Position numbers and translations under genes: made by a program
Part shown: in pieces, positions 24,470-32,336 of the stretch
Position numbering within the stretch: position 1 is the first letter of the stretch
Layout: each line of letters begins with the position of its first letter
Assembly: GCA_021413735.1 (NCBI GenBank)
Contig: JAIOPV010000095.1
Coordinates: forward strand, 1 to 64,000
From: Planctomycetota bacterium
Lineage (GTDB): Bacteria > Planctomycetota > Planctomycetia > Gemmatales > Gemmataceae
Length of the DNA stretch: 64,000 nt
Direction of reading: 5' to 3'
The notes under the pieces: model-generated
What the model was told of the DNA's origin: nothing
What the model saw: only the letters and a program-made list of their open reading frames with translations
Databases searched by the model: none

Positions 24470-24882
24470 GAAACGCTCCGAACGCAGGGATGCCACAGGC
24501 GAGGCCACTCGGTCGCCTTTTTCCCTGCACCTCTCGCGCCGTTCGGAAGTGACAAAGGCCACGGGATAAACCCGTGGCCTGCGAATCTCGGTCGAAATAG
24601 AGTGGAGCCCCAGCAGTGCCATTGTCTTTTGTCTTCGCCCTGAAGGGGCGGAACAACTTAGCCCGGGGCAAAGCCGAAGGCGACGCCCCGGGAACATGCA
24701 CAAATCCAATGATCCACCCTGAAAGGGTGGGACAAGCCTGCGCTTTGGTCGCTGGTCCCGGGGCTGCGACCGCTTCGCAGTCTTGCCCCGGGCTATGTTG
24801 TCCTGCCCCTTCGGGGCAAATACATGACCCGGGCTCTTTTCACCACAGCTTCAAACAGCTTTCTGGAGTTGCTTGGCCAAAC
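24470..24882. other. Intergenic region with a large inverted repeat
   Basis: These 413 bases hold the folded repeat at 24636-24818. The rest shows no gene or other clear element. Confidence 0.5.
24636..24818. repeat. Long inverted repeat with CCCTGAAGGGGCG and CCCGGGGC blocks
   Basis: Arms 24636-24670 and 24784-24818 match at about 30 of 35 positions. The inner part carries further short hairpins (CCACCCTGAAAGGGTGGG near 24715; CGACGCCCCGGG against CCCGGGGC). It looks like a dispersed intergenic repeat of planctomycete type. It lies between two reverse-strand genes. Confidence 0.7.
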
Positions 24883-26163
24883 TCACGCCAGGTCGCGATC
24901 CTCGAACAACAGAAGCCCCACGAGAAGCGCAATGGAAGTGTAGATCACTGAATAGCCAAGCACGGTCACGACATACGTTCCGAACATCCACAGATCGAGC
25001 GGCGTCTCACGAATGATCGCCGGACCCATGTTGAAGAACTCCAGCGCCGGCAGCAACACGTCGAAGAGCTTCCCGAGGAAGCCCACCATTCCCACGGCAG
25101 CGCCGCCACCCGAGATGTTCTCCGTCACCCGCACCAACACAGGCGCAAGCTGGCCCAAGAAGTAAATCACCATGCACAACACAAGATTGACCACGAACGA
25201 TATTCGCGTCGCAAGCGCTGACGCAATCGCCACTAATATCATCACCTGCCCGAAACCGAGCGCGATGCCGAAGGAATGCGCCACCGTATCCGAGAACCAC
25301 AGACCGCAACCTCGCGCAACCGCCTTGCCAGTCACACTTGGAACCGGCTTCTCGAACACGGGAACGACCGTCTTCTGTGCCTGGAACGTGAGCGGATCGA
25401 CGACTTTCTCGGCGGGAGTGCCAAGCGGATCAACCGGGTCCGGTGCGTTGTTGATCGGGTCGAATTCTCGCATCGCACGCAACGCGTAGTTCAGCGTCCA
25501 ACCCAGAATCAGCGACATGATGAGGCACGCCAGCAGAATCCCGAGATACTTCCCAATGAGGAACTGCCGACGATTCACCGGCTTGCTCATCAGCGTAACC
25601 GCTGTGCGGCCTTCGATTTCCTCACTGATCGACATGCTCGCGGCCAGCACTCCGAACAGCACCGCGGAAAGCATGATCGCGTCGAAGCCGATCTGCTTCA
25701 TCATCTTGTAGTCGTCGCCGAACGTGAAGTACGGGATCGCGACCGAGATCCAAATCAGACAGGTCGCGGCAATGACAATCAGCCAGAACATCGGCTGCCG
25801 ACACGCTTCACGATATGCCGCCTGCGCGACGGCTCCGCCCTTCGGCCACACGCGCACGGCGATCTGCGGGAACAGCAGGAACAGGTCTATCAAAATCTGA
25901 AGGTGCAGCAACGCCCCATAAACGTAGCGGCCGAACCACGCGAGGTTCTGCGGGTCGTTCTTGTAGCCCATGAACGCGGCCACACCGACACCGGCGGCCA
26001 GCAACCCCGCCCCAACGTAGGCCATGCCCAGCGGACTCGCTGCGGTTTGCTTAAAACCGCGTGGGTCAATGGCATACAGCCAGGGCAAAGCCGCTACGAA
26101 CTGAATGATCGCCAGAAGAATTCCAGCGAGCAACATCGGCTTGTCGGACGTCCAGAGAAACAT
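24883..26163 (-). CDS. ABC-2 type transporter permease
   Basis: A 426-residue polytopic membrane protein starting at ATG 26161-26163. The first segments are MLLAGILLAIIQFVAALPWL and MAYVGAGLLAAGVGVAAFMG. The ABC-2 hallmark is in the middle: FGVLAASMSISEEIEGRTAV, then LMSKPVNRRQFLIGKYLGIL, typical of permeases that work with a separate ATPase. A soluble loop (about 255-310, AREFDPINNAPDPVDPLG-like) follows, then four more segments ending in LLFEDRDLA. No ATPase gene is adjacent in the window, so the partner is elsewhere. Substrate unknown. It is divergent from the SprT-like gene. Confidence 0.83.
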   Translation of the reverse strand: MFLWTSDKPMLLAGILLAIIQFVAALPWLYAIDPRGFKQTAASPLGMAYVGAGLLAAGVGVAAFMGYKNDPQNLAWFGRYVYGALLHLQILIDLFLLFPQIAVRVWPKGGAVAQAAYREACRQPMFWLIVIAATCLIWISVAIPYFTFGDDYKMMKQIGFDAIMLSAVLFGVLAASMSISEEIEGRTAVTLMSKPVNRRQFLIGKYLGILLACLIMSLILGWTLNYALRAMREFDPINNAPDPVDPLGTPAEKVVDPLTFQAQKTVVPVFEKPVPSVTGKAVARGCGLWFSDTVAHSFGIALGFGQVMILVAIASALATRISFVVNLVLCMVIYFLGQLAPVLVRVTENISGGGAAVGMVGFLGKLFDVLLPALEFFNMGPAIIRETPLDLWMFGTYVVTVLGYSVIYTSIALLVGLLLFEDRDLA

Positions 26164-26326
26164 GCTGCGTGGCCCGATGGAGTGCGAGACAGAGCGGGTT
26201 GTTACCGCCGGTACGCTGTCGCCCGGTCGGCGGTTCGCTCCGCGGAGAAAGGTGTAGGATCAGACCGGCACCGCGACCAGCTATTTCAGCGAGTCGGACG
26301 ATCGGAAGCGTCGATAGAAGAGGGTG

Positions 26327-26379
26327 TGCGAAGCCGCAAGCGGCTTCCCCCAGTCGGTAAAGCCGCTCGCGGCTTCGCA
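26327..26379. repeat. GCCGCAAGCGGC-family hairpin
   Basis: Arms 26327-26346 (TGCGAAGCCGCAAGCGGCTT) and 26360-26379 match at 19 of 20 positions with a 13-base loop. It lies just upstream of the SprT-like gene in a divergent region, so here it is not a terminator. Same family as 1885-1938. Confidence 0.7.
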
Positions 26380-26404
26380 TAGCGTTCTGGCCTCGGAGAA
26401 GATT

Positions 26405-26899
26405 GTGTCGGCCGAAGTTCCCTTCCGTTTCAGTGAGCGAGCCGTTTCGATTCGCGAGTTGGCCCGTCGGCTCCTCGACGAACACGGCCTGACCGCGTGG
26501 GAGTTCGGGTTCAACTCGAACGTTCGTCGGGCTGGCGTCTGCTTCTACCCGCACCGCAAGGAACCCGGCCGCATCGAACTCTCCATTCACTTCGCAGAGC
26601 GCAACTCCGACGAGGATGTTCTCGACACGATCCTGCACGAACTGGCTCACGCACTGGTTGGGCCTGGTCATGGGCACGACGCGGTATGGCGTGCGAAGTG
26701 TCGGCAGATCGGAGCCAAGCCGGAGGCCTGTTACGGCGACGAAGTCGAGATGCCGCGAGGGCGATGGCGAGCGACGTGTGCGGGTTGCGTGTCGGAGTAT
26801 AATCGGCATCGTCGGCCACCGCAGGCAGAGGGCTGGCACTGTCGGTCGTGCGGCCCTCGGCTTGGGAAATTGCAGTGGCGAGAAGCAGAAGATGAGTGA
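26405..26899 (+). CDS. SprT-like zinc metallopeptidase-domain protein
   Basis: A 164-residue protein from GTG 26405, which has CGGAGAAG upstream; an in-frame ATG at 26324 would read through the hairpin repeat and is unlikely. The SprT region has the zinc motif HELAHALVGPGHGHDAVW (HExxH plus a downstream His), preceded by the strand GRIELSIHFAERN. A C-terminal zinc ribbon is seen as CAGC ... CRSCG. SprT/Spartan relatives act on DNA-protein crosslinks in eukaryotes; bacterial roles are largely unknown. The MOSC gene follows after 11 bases and is probably co-transcribed. Confidence 0.82.
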   Translation: MSAEVPFRFSERAVSIRELARRLLDEHGLTAWEFGFNSNVRRAGVCFYPHRKEPGRIELSIHFAERNSDEDVLDTILHELAHALVGPGHGHDAVWRAKCRQIGAKPEACYGDEVEMPRGRWRATCAGCVSEYNRHRRPPQAEGWHCRSCGPRLGKLQWREAEDE

Positions 26900-26910
26900 G
26901 GAACAACTCG

Positions 26911-27387
26911 ATGTCAGCTACAACTCCCCGTGTCGTGAGCATCGTTTACACGCCGCATGATGTGGCCCCGCGACGCCCGCAGGGGAATTACGCTCGCGTT
27001 TCGATGCCGCAGGCAGTTCTCGCGGAATTTCAAGGAATCGTTGGCGATGCGAAGGGTGGCGTCGGGACGCGGCAACTGAATATCATGTCCGCCGAAACCT
27101 TGGCGCAGCTCCGGGCGGAGGGCTTCAAGACAGATCCCGGCGAACTCGGCGAGCAGATCGTTATCGCTGGCCTCGACCTCTCGAACGTGGCGGCTGGTAG
27201 CCGCTTTCGCATCGGATCGGCGGTTGTGGAGGTGACGTTGCCGCGAACCGGCTGTGCTCGCTTCGAGACGATCCAGGGGAAACCGAAGACGATGGTGACC
27301 GGCCGCCTTGGCGTGTTGGTTCGTGTGGTCGCCGGGGGCGCGGTCGCGGTTGGTGATCCCGTGGAGTTGGTGCCGACCGAGGAATAA
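26911..27387 (+). CDS. MOSC domain protein
   Basis: A 158-residue protein of the MOSC (molybdenum cofactor sulfurase C-terminal) fold. ATG 26911 follows GTGAGGAAC. The domain covers the full length: VVSIVYTPHDVAPRRPQG, the RLNI-like strand TRQLNIMSAETLAQL, then the key loop LPRTGCARFETIQG with the conserved Cys, and GRLGVLVRVVAGG. MOSC domains move sulfur or bind Mo-pterin in detoxifying reductases; stand-alone short copies are mostly unstudied. It follows the SprT-like gene closely and is about 100 bases before the DUF1592 operon. Confidence 0.88.
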   Translation: MSATTPRVVSIVYTPHDVAPRRPQGNYARVSMPQAVLAEFQGIVGDAKGGVGTRQLNIMSAETLAQLRAEGFKTDPGELGEQIVIAGLDLSNVAAGSRFRIGSAVVEVTLPRTGCARFETIQGKPKTMVTGRLGVLVRVVAGGAVAVGDPVELVPTEE

Positions 27388-27486
27388 TCAGCTCGTGCTA
27401 TGCAAGCGGTCCGAATGTTGTCACAATAAACAATCAACCCTGCCAGCTCGTCTCCTCCCCAACCTTCCACCCGGGAATTCGGTTCC

Positions 27487-29886
27487 ATGAAAGCCGTCCT
27501 CCTCGCGGTCACTCTCATTCTCCTCACGCTTCCCCACACTCGCAGCGGAGCCGAGACGCCACCGCCAGCACAAAAGCCCGATGATCCGTTCCGCACATTC
27601 CTGACCAAGCACTGCCAGGAGTGCCACTCCGGCGAGAAGCCGAAGGGCGACTTCAACTTGGATAAACTCGCCCCCGACTTCGACAACGCGGCGAATCGGG
27701 AACGCTGGCTCGGAGCGTTGAAGCGAGTCCAGGCGGGCGATATGCCGCCGAAGGCGAAGCCGCGACCACCGGAGAAGGAGGTTCAGGCGCTCGCCGCGTG
27801 GATCGAGACGAAGGCCGGAGCCGCTCGACTCGCACACGGTCGCACGGTTCTGCGCCGCCTCAACCGCGTCGAGTATCAGAACACCGTCCGCGATCTGCTC
27901 GGCATCGACGTGGATTTTCAGGACATGCTCCCCGCCGATTCGTCAGCGAACGGTTTCGACAACAGCGGCGAAGCACTGCACGTCTCTTCGTTCCTGCTGG
28001 AGAAGTACCTGGAGGCGGCCGACACCGCTTTGAGTCTCGCCATCGCGAACGGCCCGCAGCCGCCGGTCGTGAAGAAGCAGTACAGCCTGAAGGAGCAGCA
28101 CAATGTGAAAACGACGACCGAGAAGGTGTATCGCATTCAGGACGACACCGTCACGCTGTTCAGTTCCTCGGCATGGAACGCGGTTCACATCTACCAGTTC
28201 TACCCGTCGGAGCGTGGCCGATACCGCTTCCGCATTTCCGCCTCCGCGACTCAGAGTGCCGACAAACCGATCACTTACTGCGTCTCGGTGGCGGGCAAGC
28301 GGATGGCCGGAAAGAGCGGCCTCGTTGGGTACTACGATGCCCCCGCTGAAAAGCCGAGCGTGGTAGAGTTCGTGGAGTTCATGGAGCCGCGAACGACGAT
28401 CCACATCCTTCCGTATGGGCTGGCGGGTGCCCAGACCGTTCACAAGATTGGTGCGGACAAGTGGGAGGGCCCGGGGCTTGCGGTGCAGTTTGTCGAGATC
28501 GAGGGACCGCTGAACGAAACATGGCCGCCCGAGAGCCACCGCCGAATCTTCGGCGAACTGGAACAGAAGCCGTCGCTCGTCTTCAACAACAGCAAGCGAG
28601 TCGAGGTCGTCTCGAAAGACCCCGAGGCCGACGCCGAGAAGATCATCCGCGACTTCGCCCGCCGAGCCTTCCGCCGCAGCCCCACCGACGCCGAGGTGAA
28701 GCCGTTCCTCAATCTGGTGAAGGCGAAACTTGACGCGAAGCAATCGTTCGAGAAGGCGGTGCGGGTCGGCCTCACGGCGATCATGGTGTCGCCGGAGTTC
28801 CTGTTCCTTCGCGAGAAGCCCGGCAAGCTCGACGACTTCGCGCTGGCGTCGCGACTGTCGTACTTCCTGTGGAGCACGATGCCCGACGAGGAGTTACTGA
28901 CGCTCGCCGAGAAGGGCAAACTCTCGCAACCCGAGACACTTCGCAGTCAGGTCGAGCGGCTGTTGAAGCACCCGAAAGCAGCAGCGTTCACCGAGAACTT
29001 CGTCGGCCAGTGGCTCGGCCTGCGTGACATCGACTTCACGGAGCCGAGCCACTTGCTCTACCCGGAATTCGACCACATGCTGAAAGTGTCGATGATCCGG
29101 GAAACGGAACTGTTCTTCGCGGAAGTCCTGAAAGACGACCTGAGCCTGACGAACTTCGTGGCCTCGGATTTCACGCTGCTCAACGCTCGCCTCGCGAAAC
29201 ACTATGGCATCCCAGGAGTGGATGGCTTCGCGCTTCGCAAGGTGACGCTGCCGCCGGGGAGTCACCGTGGCGGTGTGCTGACGATGGCGAGCGTGCTGAA
29301 GGTGACCGCCAACGGCACGACCACTTCACCGGTTACTCGCGGCGTGTGGGTGATGGAACGCATTCTGGGAACGCCCCCGCCGAAGCCGCCTGCCGATGTA
29401 CCGAGTATCGAGCCGGACATTCGCGGGGCCACGACCATCCGCGAGCAACTTGCCAAGCACCGACAGATTGCCTCGTGTGCGTCGTGTCACACCAAGATCG
29501 ACCCGCCGGGCTTCGCGCTGGAGAGCTTCGACGTGATTGGCGGCTGGCGCAACAACTATCGCACGACCGGCAACGGCAAACCCGTTACCGTCGAGGGGCG
29601 TCGGATGCCGTACCACGAGGGGAAGAAGGTTGATCCATCGGACGTGATGCTCGATGGGTCGAAGTTCGCGAACGTCGACGAGTTCAAGCAACTGCTGTTG
29701 AAGGACAAGGATCAGCTTGCCCGTGCGCTCGCCGTGAAGCTGCTGACCTACTCGACGGGTGCGGCTCCAGAGGGAACGGACAAGGCCGAGGTCGAGGCGA
29801 TCGTGAAACTTGCCCGCGAGAAGAATTACGGCTTCCGAACGCTGATTCACGAGGTCGTGCAGAGCAAGGTGTTCCAGTCGAAGTGA
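27487..29886 (+). CDS. Secreted DUF1592/DUF1588/DUF1585 protein with cytochrome-c-like motifs
   Basis: A 799-residue exported protein with a signal peptide (MKAVLLAVTLILLTLPHTRS). An N-terminal planctomycete cytochrome-like region has KHCQECHSGEKPKGDFNLDK with a CxxCH haem site. Then come DUF1587 (about 117-180, RLNRVEYQNTVRDLLGI), a carbohydrate-binding-like middle, DUF1595 (about 405-460), DUF1592 (about 465-600, SRLSYFLWSTMPDEEL), DUF1588 (about 610-715, with a second CxxCH in SCASCHTKIDPPGFALE) and DUF1585 at the C-terminus. These families are hallmarks of planctomycetes and relatives; they are thought to be periplasmic oxidoreductases but remain uncharacterised. The usual partner is a DUF1552 protein, found here three genes downstream. 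Confidence 0.93.
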   Translation: MKAVLLAVTLILLTLPHTRSGAETPPPAQKPDDPFRTFLTKHCQECHSGEKPKGDFNLDKLAPDFDNAANRERWLGALKRVQAGDMPPKAKPRPPEKEVQALAAWIETKAGAARLAHGRTVLRRLNRVEYQNTVRDLLGIDVDFQDMLPADSSANGFDNSGEALHVSSFLLEKYLEAADTALSLAIANGPQPPVVKKQYSLKEQHNVKTTTEKVYRIQDDTVTLFSSSAWNAVHIYQFYPSERGRYRFRISASATQSADKPITYCVSVAGKRMAGKSGLVGYYDAPAEKPSVVEFVEFMEPRTTIHILPYGLAGAQTVHKIGADKWEGPGLAVQFVEIEGPLNETWPPESHRRIFGELEQKPSLVFNNSKRVEVVSKDPEADAEKIIRDFARRAFRRSPTDAEVKPFLNLVKAKLDAKQSFEKAVRVGLTAIMVSPEFLFLREKPGKLDDFALASRLSYFLWSTMPDEELLTLAEKGKLSQPETLRSQVERLLKHPKAAAFTENFVGQWLGLRDIDFTEPSHLLYPEFDHMLKVSMIRETELFFAEVLKDDLSLTNFVASDFTLLNARLAKHYGIPGVDGFALRKVTLPPGSHRGGVLTMASVLKVTANGTTTSPVTRGVWVMERILGTPPPKPPADVPSIEPDIRGATTIREQLAKHRQIASCASCHTKIDPPGFALESFDVIGGWRNNYRTTGNGKPVTVEGRRMPYHEGKKVDPSDVMLDGSKFANVDEFKQLLLKDKDQLARALAVKLLTYSTGAAPEGTDKAEVEAIVKLAREKNYGFRTLIHEVVQSKVFQSK

Positions 29887-29920
29887 GCTATACACCGGTT
29901 GATTGGATTGGAGGCATGAG

Positions 29921-30511
29921 ATGGTAGTCCCCTCTCTTCAGGAAGCGACCTGGGAAAGGATGATACGAGCCGTGGAAAAAGTACGCGAACGCTGTGCGCG
30001 GGCCGTGCACGCTCTCGAAGCGGCGAGCCTGCCCTATGCTGTGGTTGGCGGTAACGCGGTAGCGAATTGGGTCGCCAGCATCGACGAAGGATCGGTGCGC
30101 AACACACGCGATGTGGACATCCTGATCCAGCGAGCTGATCTCGACGCCGTGAAAGTGGCGATGCAAGCCAACGGCTTCATCTTCGCCAGTTCTTACGGCG
30201 TGGACTTCTTTCTCGACGGCCCCGACGCCAAACCCAGCGAGGGAATTCACCTCCTCTACGCCGGGGAAAAGGTGAAAGAAACGGACCCTGTGCCGACCCC
30301 CTTGCTGTCGGAATCGGAGCGTGGTGCCGCGTTTCAGGTCATCTCGCTTGAGCCGCTCGTGCGAATGAAACTGGTCGCCAACCGACGAAAAGATCAGGTC
30401 CATCTTGAAGACATGATTCAGCTCGGGCTCATCGACGCAACGTGGCCCGCGAGATTTCCGCCCGTGCTTGCCGAACGACTCCAGCACATACTGGATACGC
30501 CCGGCGGTTGA
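29921..30511 (+). CDS. Nucleotidyltransferase-fold protein
   Basis: A 196-residue cytosolic protein; ATG 29921 follows GGAGG at 7 bases. The nucleotidyltransferase core is visible: a helix ARAVHALEAASLPYAVVGGN (GG loop) and then TRDVDILIQRADLD with the paired Asp. A later strand and helix include VDFFLDGP and EPLVRMKLVANRRKDQVHLE. Relatives are found in toxin-antitoxin and small-molecule or tRNA modifying systems, but this subgroup has no assigned function. It sits 34 bases after the DUF1592 gene and 18 before a small gene, inside an operon that normally has no such genes. Confidence 0.78.
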   Translation: MVVPSLQEATWERMIRAVEKVRERCARAVHALEAASLPYAVVGGNAVANWVASIDEGSVRNTRDVDILIQRADLDAVKVAMQANGFIFASSYGVDFFLDGPDAKPSEGIHLLYAGEKVKETDPVPTPLLSESERGAAFQVISLEPLVRMKLVANRRKDQVHLEDMIQLGLIDATWPARFPPVLAERLQHILDTPGG

Positions 30512-30529
30512 GTTCAGCAGGGGTTTGTG

Positions 30530-30892
30530 ATGAGAAGCATTGAGACCATTATCAGCGATATTGAAGCACTCAGCCTGGATGGGGACTATTGGCCGCTGCT
30601 TTACTCGCTTGCGGATGAAATTGAGAACCATCCTGATGGAGCGAGGACCATACAGGCTGTGCTTCAACTGTTCGAACACAACCCGGACGGCGATTTCGGA
30701 ACTCCTGGGCCACTCGCGCACGCAGTCGAGACCTACTCTCGCCGTGGCTATGAGAATTGCCTTTTGGAGTCCTTAACGAGGAAGTCAACACCCTTCACGC
30801 TCTGGCTCGCCCACAGGATTGTGAACGCATGCGATGAGAATGAGTCAGCGTTCACCCCGTTTGCGAAAATGTATGAAGAACTCCTGAAATGA
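30530..30892 (+). CDS. Small hypothetical protein, possibly immunity-like
   Basis: A 120-residue all-helical-looking protein from ATG 30530 (a GTG three bases earlier is possible). It is acidic, with GDYWPLLYSLADEIENHP, HNPDGDFGTPGPLAHAVE and YENCLLESLTRKSTPFTLWL. The last two segments resemble small proteins I associate with toxin immunity clusters, but I cannot confirm a family. Its third-position GC is visibly lower than in the flanking genes. The DUF1552 gene starts 11 bases after its stop. With the nucleotidyltransferase it forms a two-gene insert in the DUF1592/DUF1552 unit. Confidence 0.65.
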   Translation: MRSIETIISDIEALSLDGDYWPLLYSLADEIENHPDGARTIQAVLQLFEHNPDGDFGTPGPLAHAVETYSRRGYENCLLESLTRKSTPFTLWLAHRIVNACDENESAFTPFAKMYEELLK

Positions 30893-30903
30893 GGCTCACT
30901 CTC

Positions 30904-32166
30904 ATGAAACTCTCCCGCCGAACATTTCTCCGTGCCGCTGGCGTTTCGCTGGCGTTGCCGTTGCTCGACATCAACGCTGTCGGCGTACCGGCCGCCAAGC
31001 AACCGCGACGCATGGTGTGCATCAACACGCCACTCGGGTTGCACCCCGCCGCGTTCTTCCCCGAGAAGGCTGGCAAGGATTACGCCCTCTCGCCATACCT
31101 GGAAATCGTCCAGGAGTTCCGCGACGACTTCACGGTCATCTCGGGGTTGTCGCACCCGGACGTCGGCGCGAGCCACGACTCCAACTACAGCTTCCTCACC
31201 GGTGCCCCGCACCCCGAGCAACGGGCCGGCTTCAAGAACACCATCTCGCTCGATCAGTTCGCCGCCGATTTGCTCCACGGCCAAACTCGCTACGCCAGCC
31301 TGCCGCTTTCGTGCGAAGGCTTCGGGCTGGCGTGGACCCGCAGCGGTGCGCCCGTGCCAACGGAATCCTGGCCGTCGAGTGTGTTCGCGAAGCTGTTCAT
31401 CGAGGGACGCCCCGACGAAGTCGAAACGCAGAAACGCCGCCTCCAAAACGGTCAGAGCATCCTCGACACGGTGCGTGAGCAGGCCAAAGATGTGCAGTCC
31501 ACGGTGGGCGCACGCGATCGCGAGAAACTTGAGGAGTACTTCAACAGCGTTCGCGAACTGGAACGGCGACTGGCACAGTCCGAGGAGTGGGCGAAGAAGC
31601 CGAAGCCGAAGGTGGATGCCAAGCCACCGCAGAACGTCATGAACTCGACCGATCTGATCGCCAAGACGCGAGTATGGTTCGACCTCATCCACCTGGCGCT
31701 ACAGACCGACTCCACACGATTGGTGACGTTGCAGTTGCTCGGCACGAGCGGCGTGCCGCCGATTCCTGGCGTGTCCCTCGGTCACCATGATCTATCGCAC
31801 CACGGCAAAGACCCGTCCAAGATTGAGCAACTCAAGAAGCTCGAAACCGAAAAGATGAAGACCCTGCGCGACTTCCTCAAGCAGTTGAAGGACACGAAGG
31901 AAGACGGCAACACGCTACTCGACCGAACGACGGTGTTCTTCAGCAGTAACCTCGCCGACGCCAGCACTCACGGCGTCAAGAACATGCCGGTGCTACTCGC
32001 CGGTGGCGGCTTCAAACACGGCCAGCACCTCGCATTCGACCCGAAGAGCAACCCGCCGCTGTGCAATCTTTATGTCTCGATGCTCCAGCGTCTCGGTCTG
32101 GAGGTGGACAAGTTCGGCAGCAGTACCGGCACCCTCACAGGGTTGGAAACCCGCCAGGACGGCTAG
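30904..32166 (+). CDS. DUF1552 secreted protein
   Basis: A 420-residue exported protein. ATG 30904 (MKLSRRTFLRAAGVSLALPL, a twin-arginine signal) is preferred over an in-frame ATG at 30889 that overlaps the previous stop, because GAGG lies at the right distance from it. Family marks include RRMVCINTPLGLHPAAFFPE at the start of the mature part, GLSHPDVGASHDSNYSFLTG, TISLDQFAA and, near the end, VFFSSNLADASTHGVKNMPV and LLAGGGFKHGQHL. It is the usual partner of DUF1592 proteins; a sulfatase/phosphatase-like fold is suspected for its relatives but no reaction is proven. A repeat follows the stop. Confidence 0.92.
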   Translation: MKLSRRTFLRAAGVSLALPLLDINAVGVPAAKQPRRMVCINTPLGLHPAAFFPEKAGKDYALSPYLEIVQEFRDDFTVISGLSHPDVGASHDSNYSFLTGAPHPEQRAGFKNTISLDQFAADLLHGQTRYASLPLSCEGFGLAWTRSGAPVPTESWPSSVFAKLFIEGRPDEVETQKRRLQNGQSILDTVREQAKDVQSTVGARDREKLEEYFNSVRELERRLAQSEEWAKKPKPKVDAKPPQNVMNSTDLIAKTRVWFDLIHLALQTDSTRLVTLQLLGTSGVPPIPGVSLGHHDLSHHGKDPSKIEQLKKLETEKMKTLRDFLKQLKDTKEDGNTLLDRTTVFFSSNLADASTHGVKNMPVLLAGGGFKHGQHLAFDPKSNPPLCNLYVSMLQRLGLEVDKFGSSTGTLTGLETRQDG

Positions 32167-32206
32167 AGCATTTTCAGAAATGGTGGAGCGTTCGTTCGGC
32201 TCACGC

Positions 32207-32278
32207 GGGCCGCCCCGGTGGGCGGCCCCTACAAGCGAAACCGCCTTGCTTGGTTGGGGCCGCCCTCCGTGGCGGCCC
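32207..32278. repeat. GGGCCGCC inverted-repeat element, copy 1
   Basis: Two hairpins, 32207-32228 (GGGCCGCCCCGGTGGGCGG and on) and 32257-32278 (GGGCCGCCCTCCGTGGCGGC), are joined by CTACAAGCGAAACCGCCTTG. The same layout, nearly identical, is at 35755-35826. It lies between convergent genes. Confidence 0.75.
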
Positions 32279-32336
32279 GCCCACACGCTACACATTTCCC
32301 GAAACCGCTCTAATCGAGTGCGTCACAAGATGAAGG

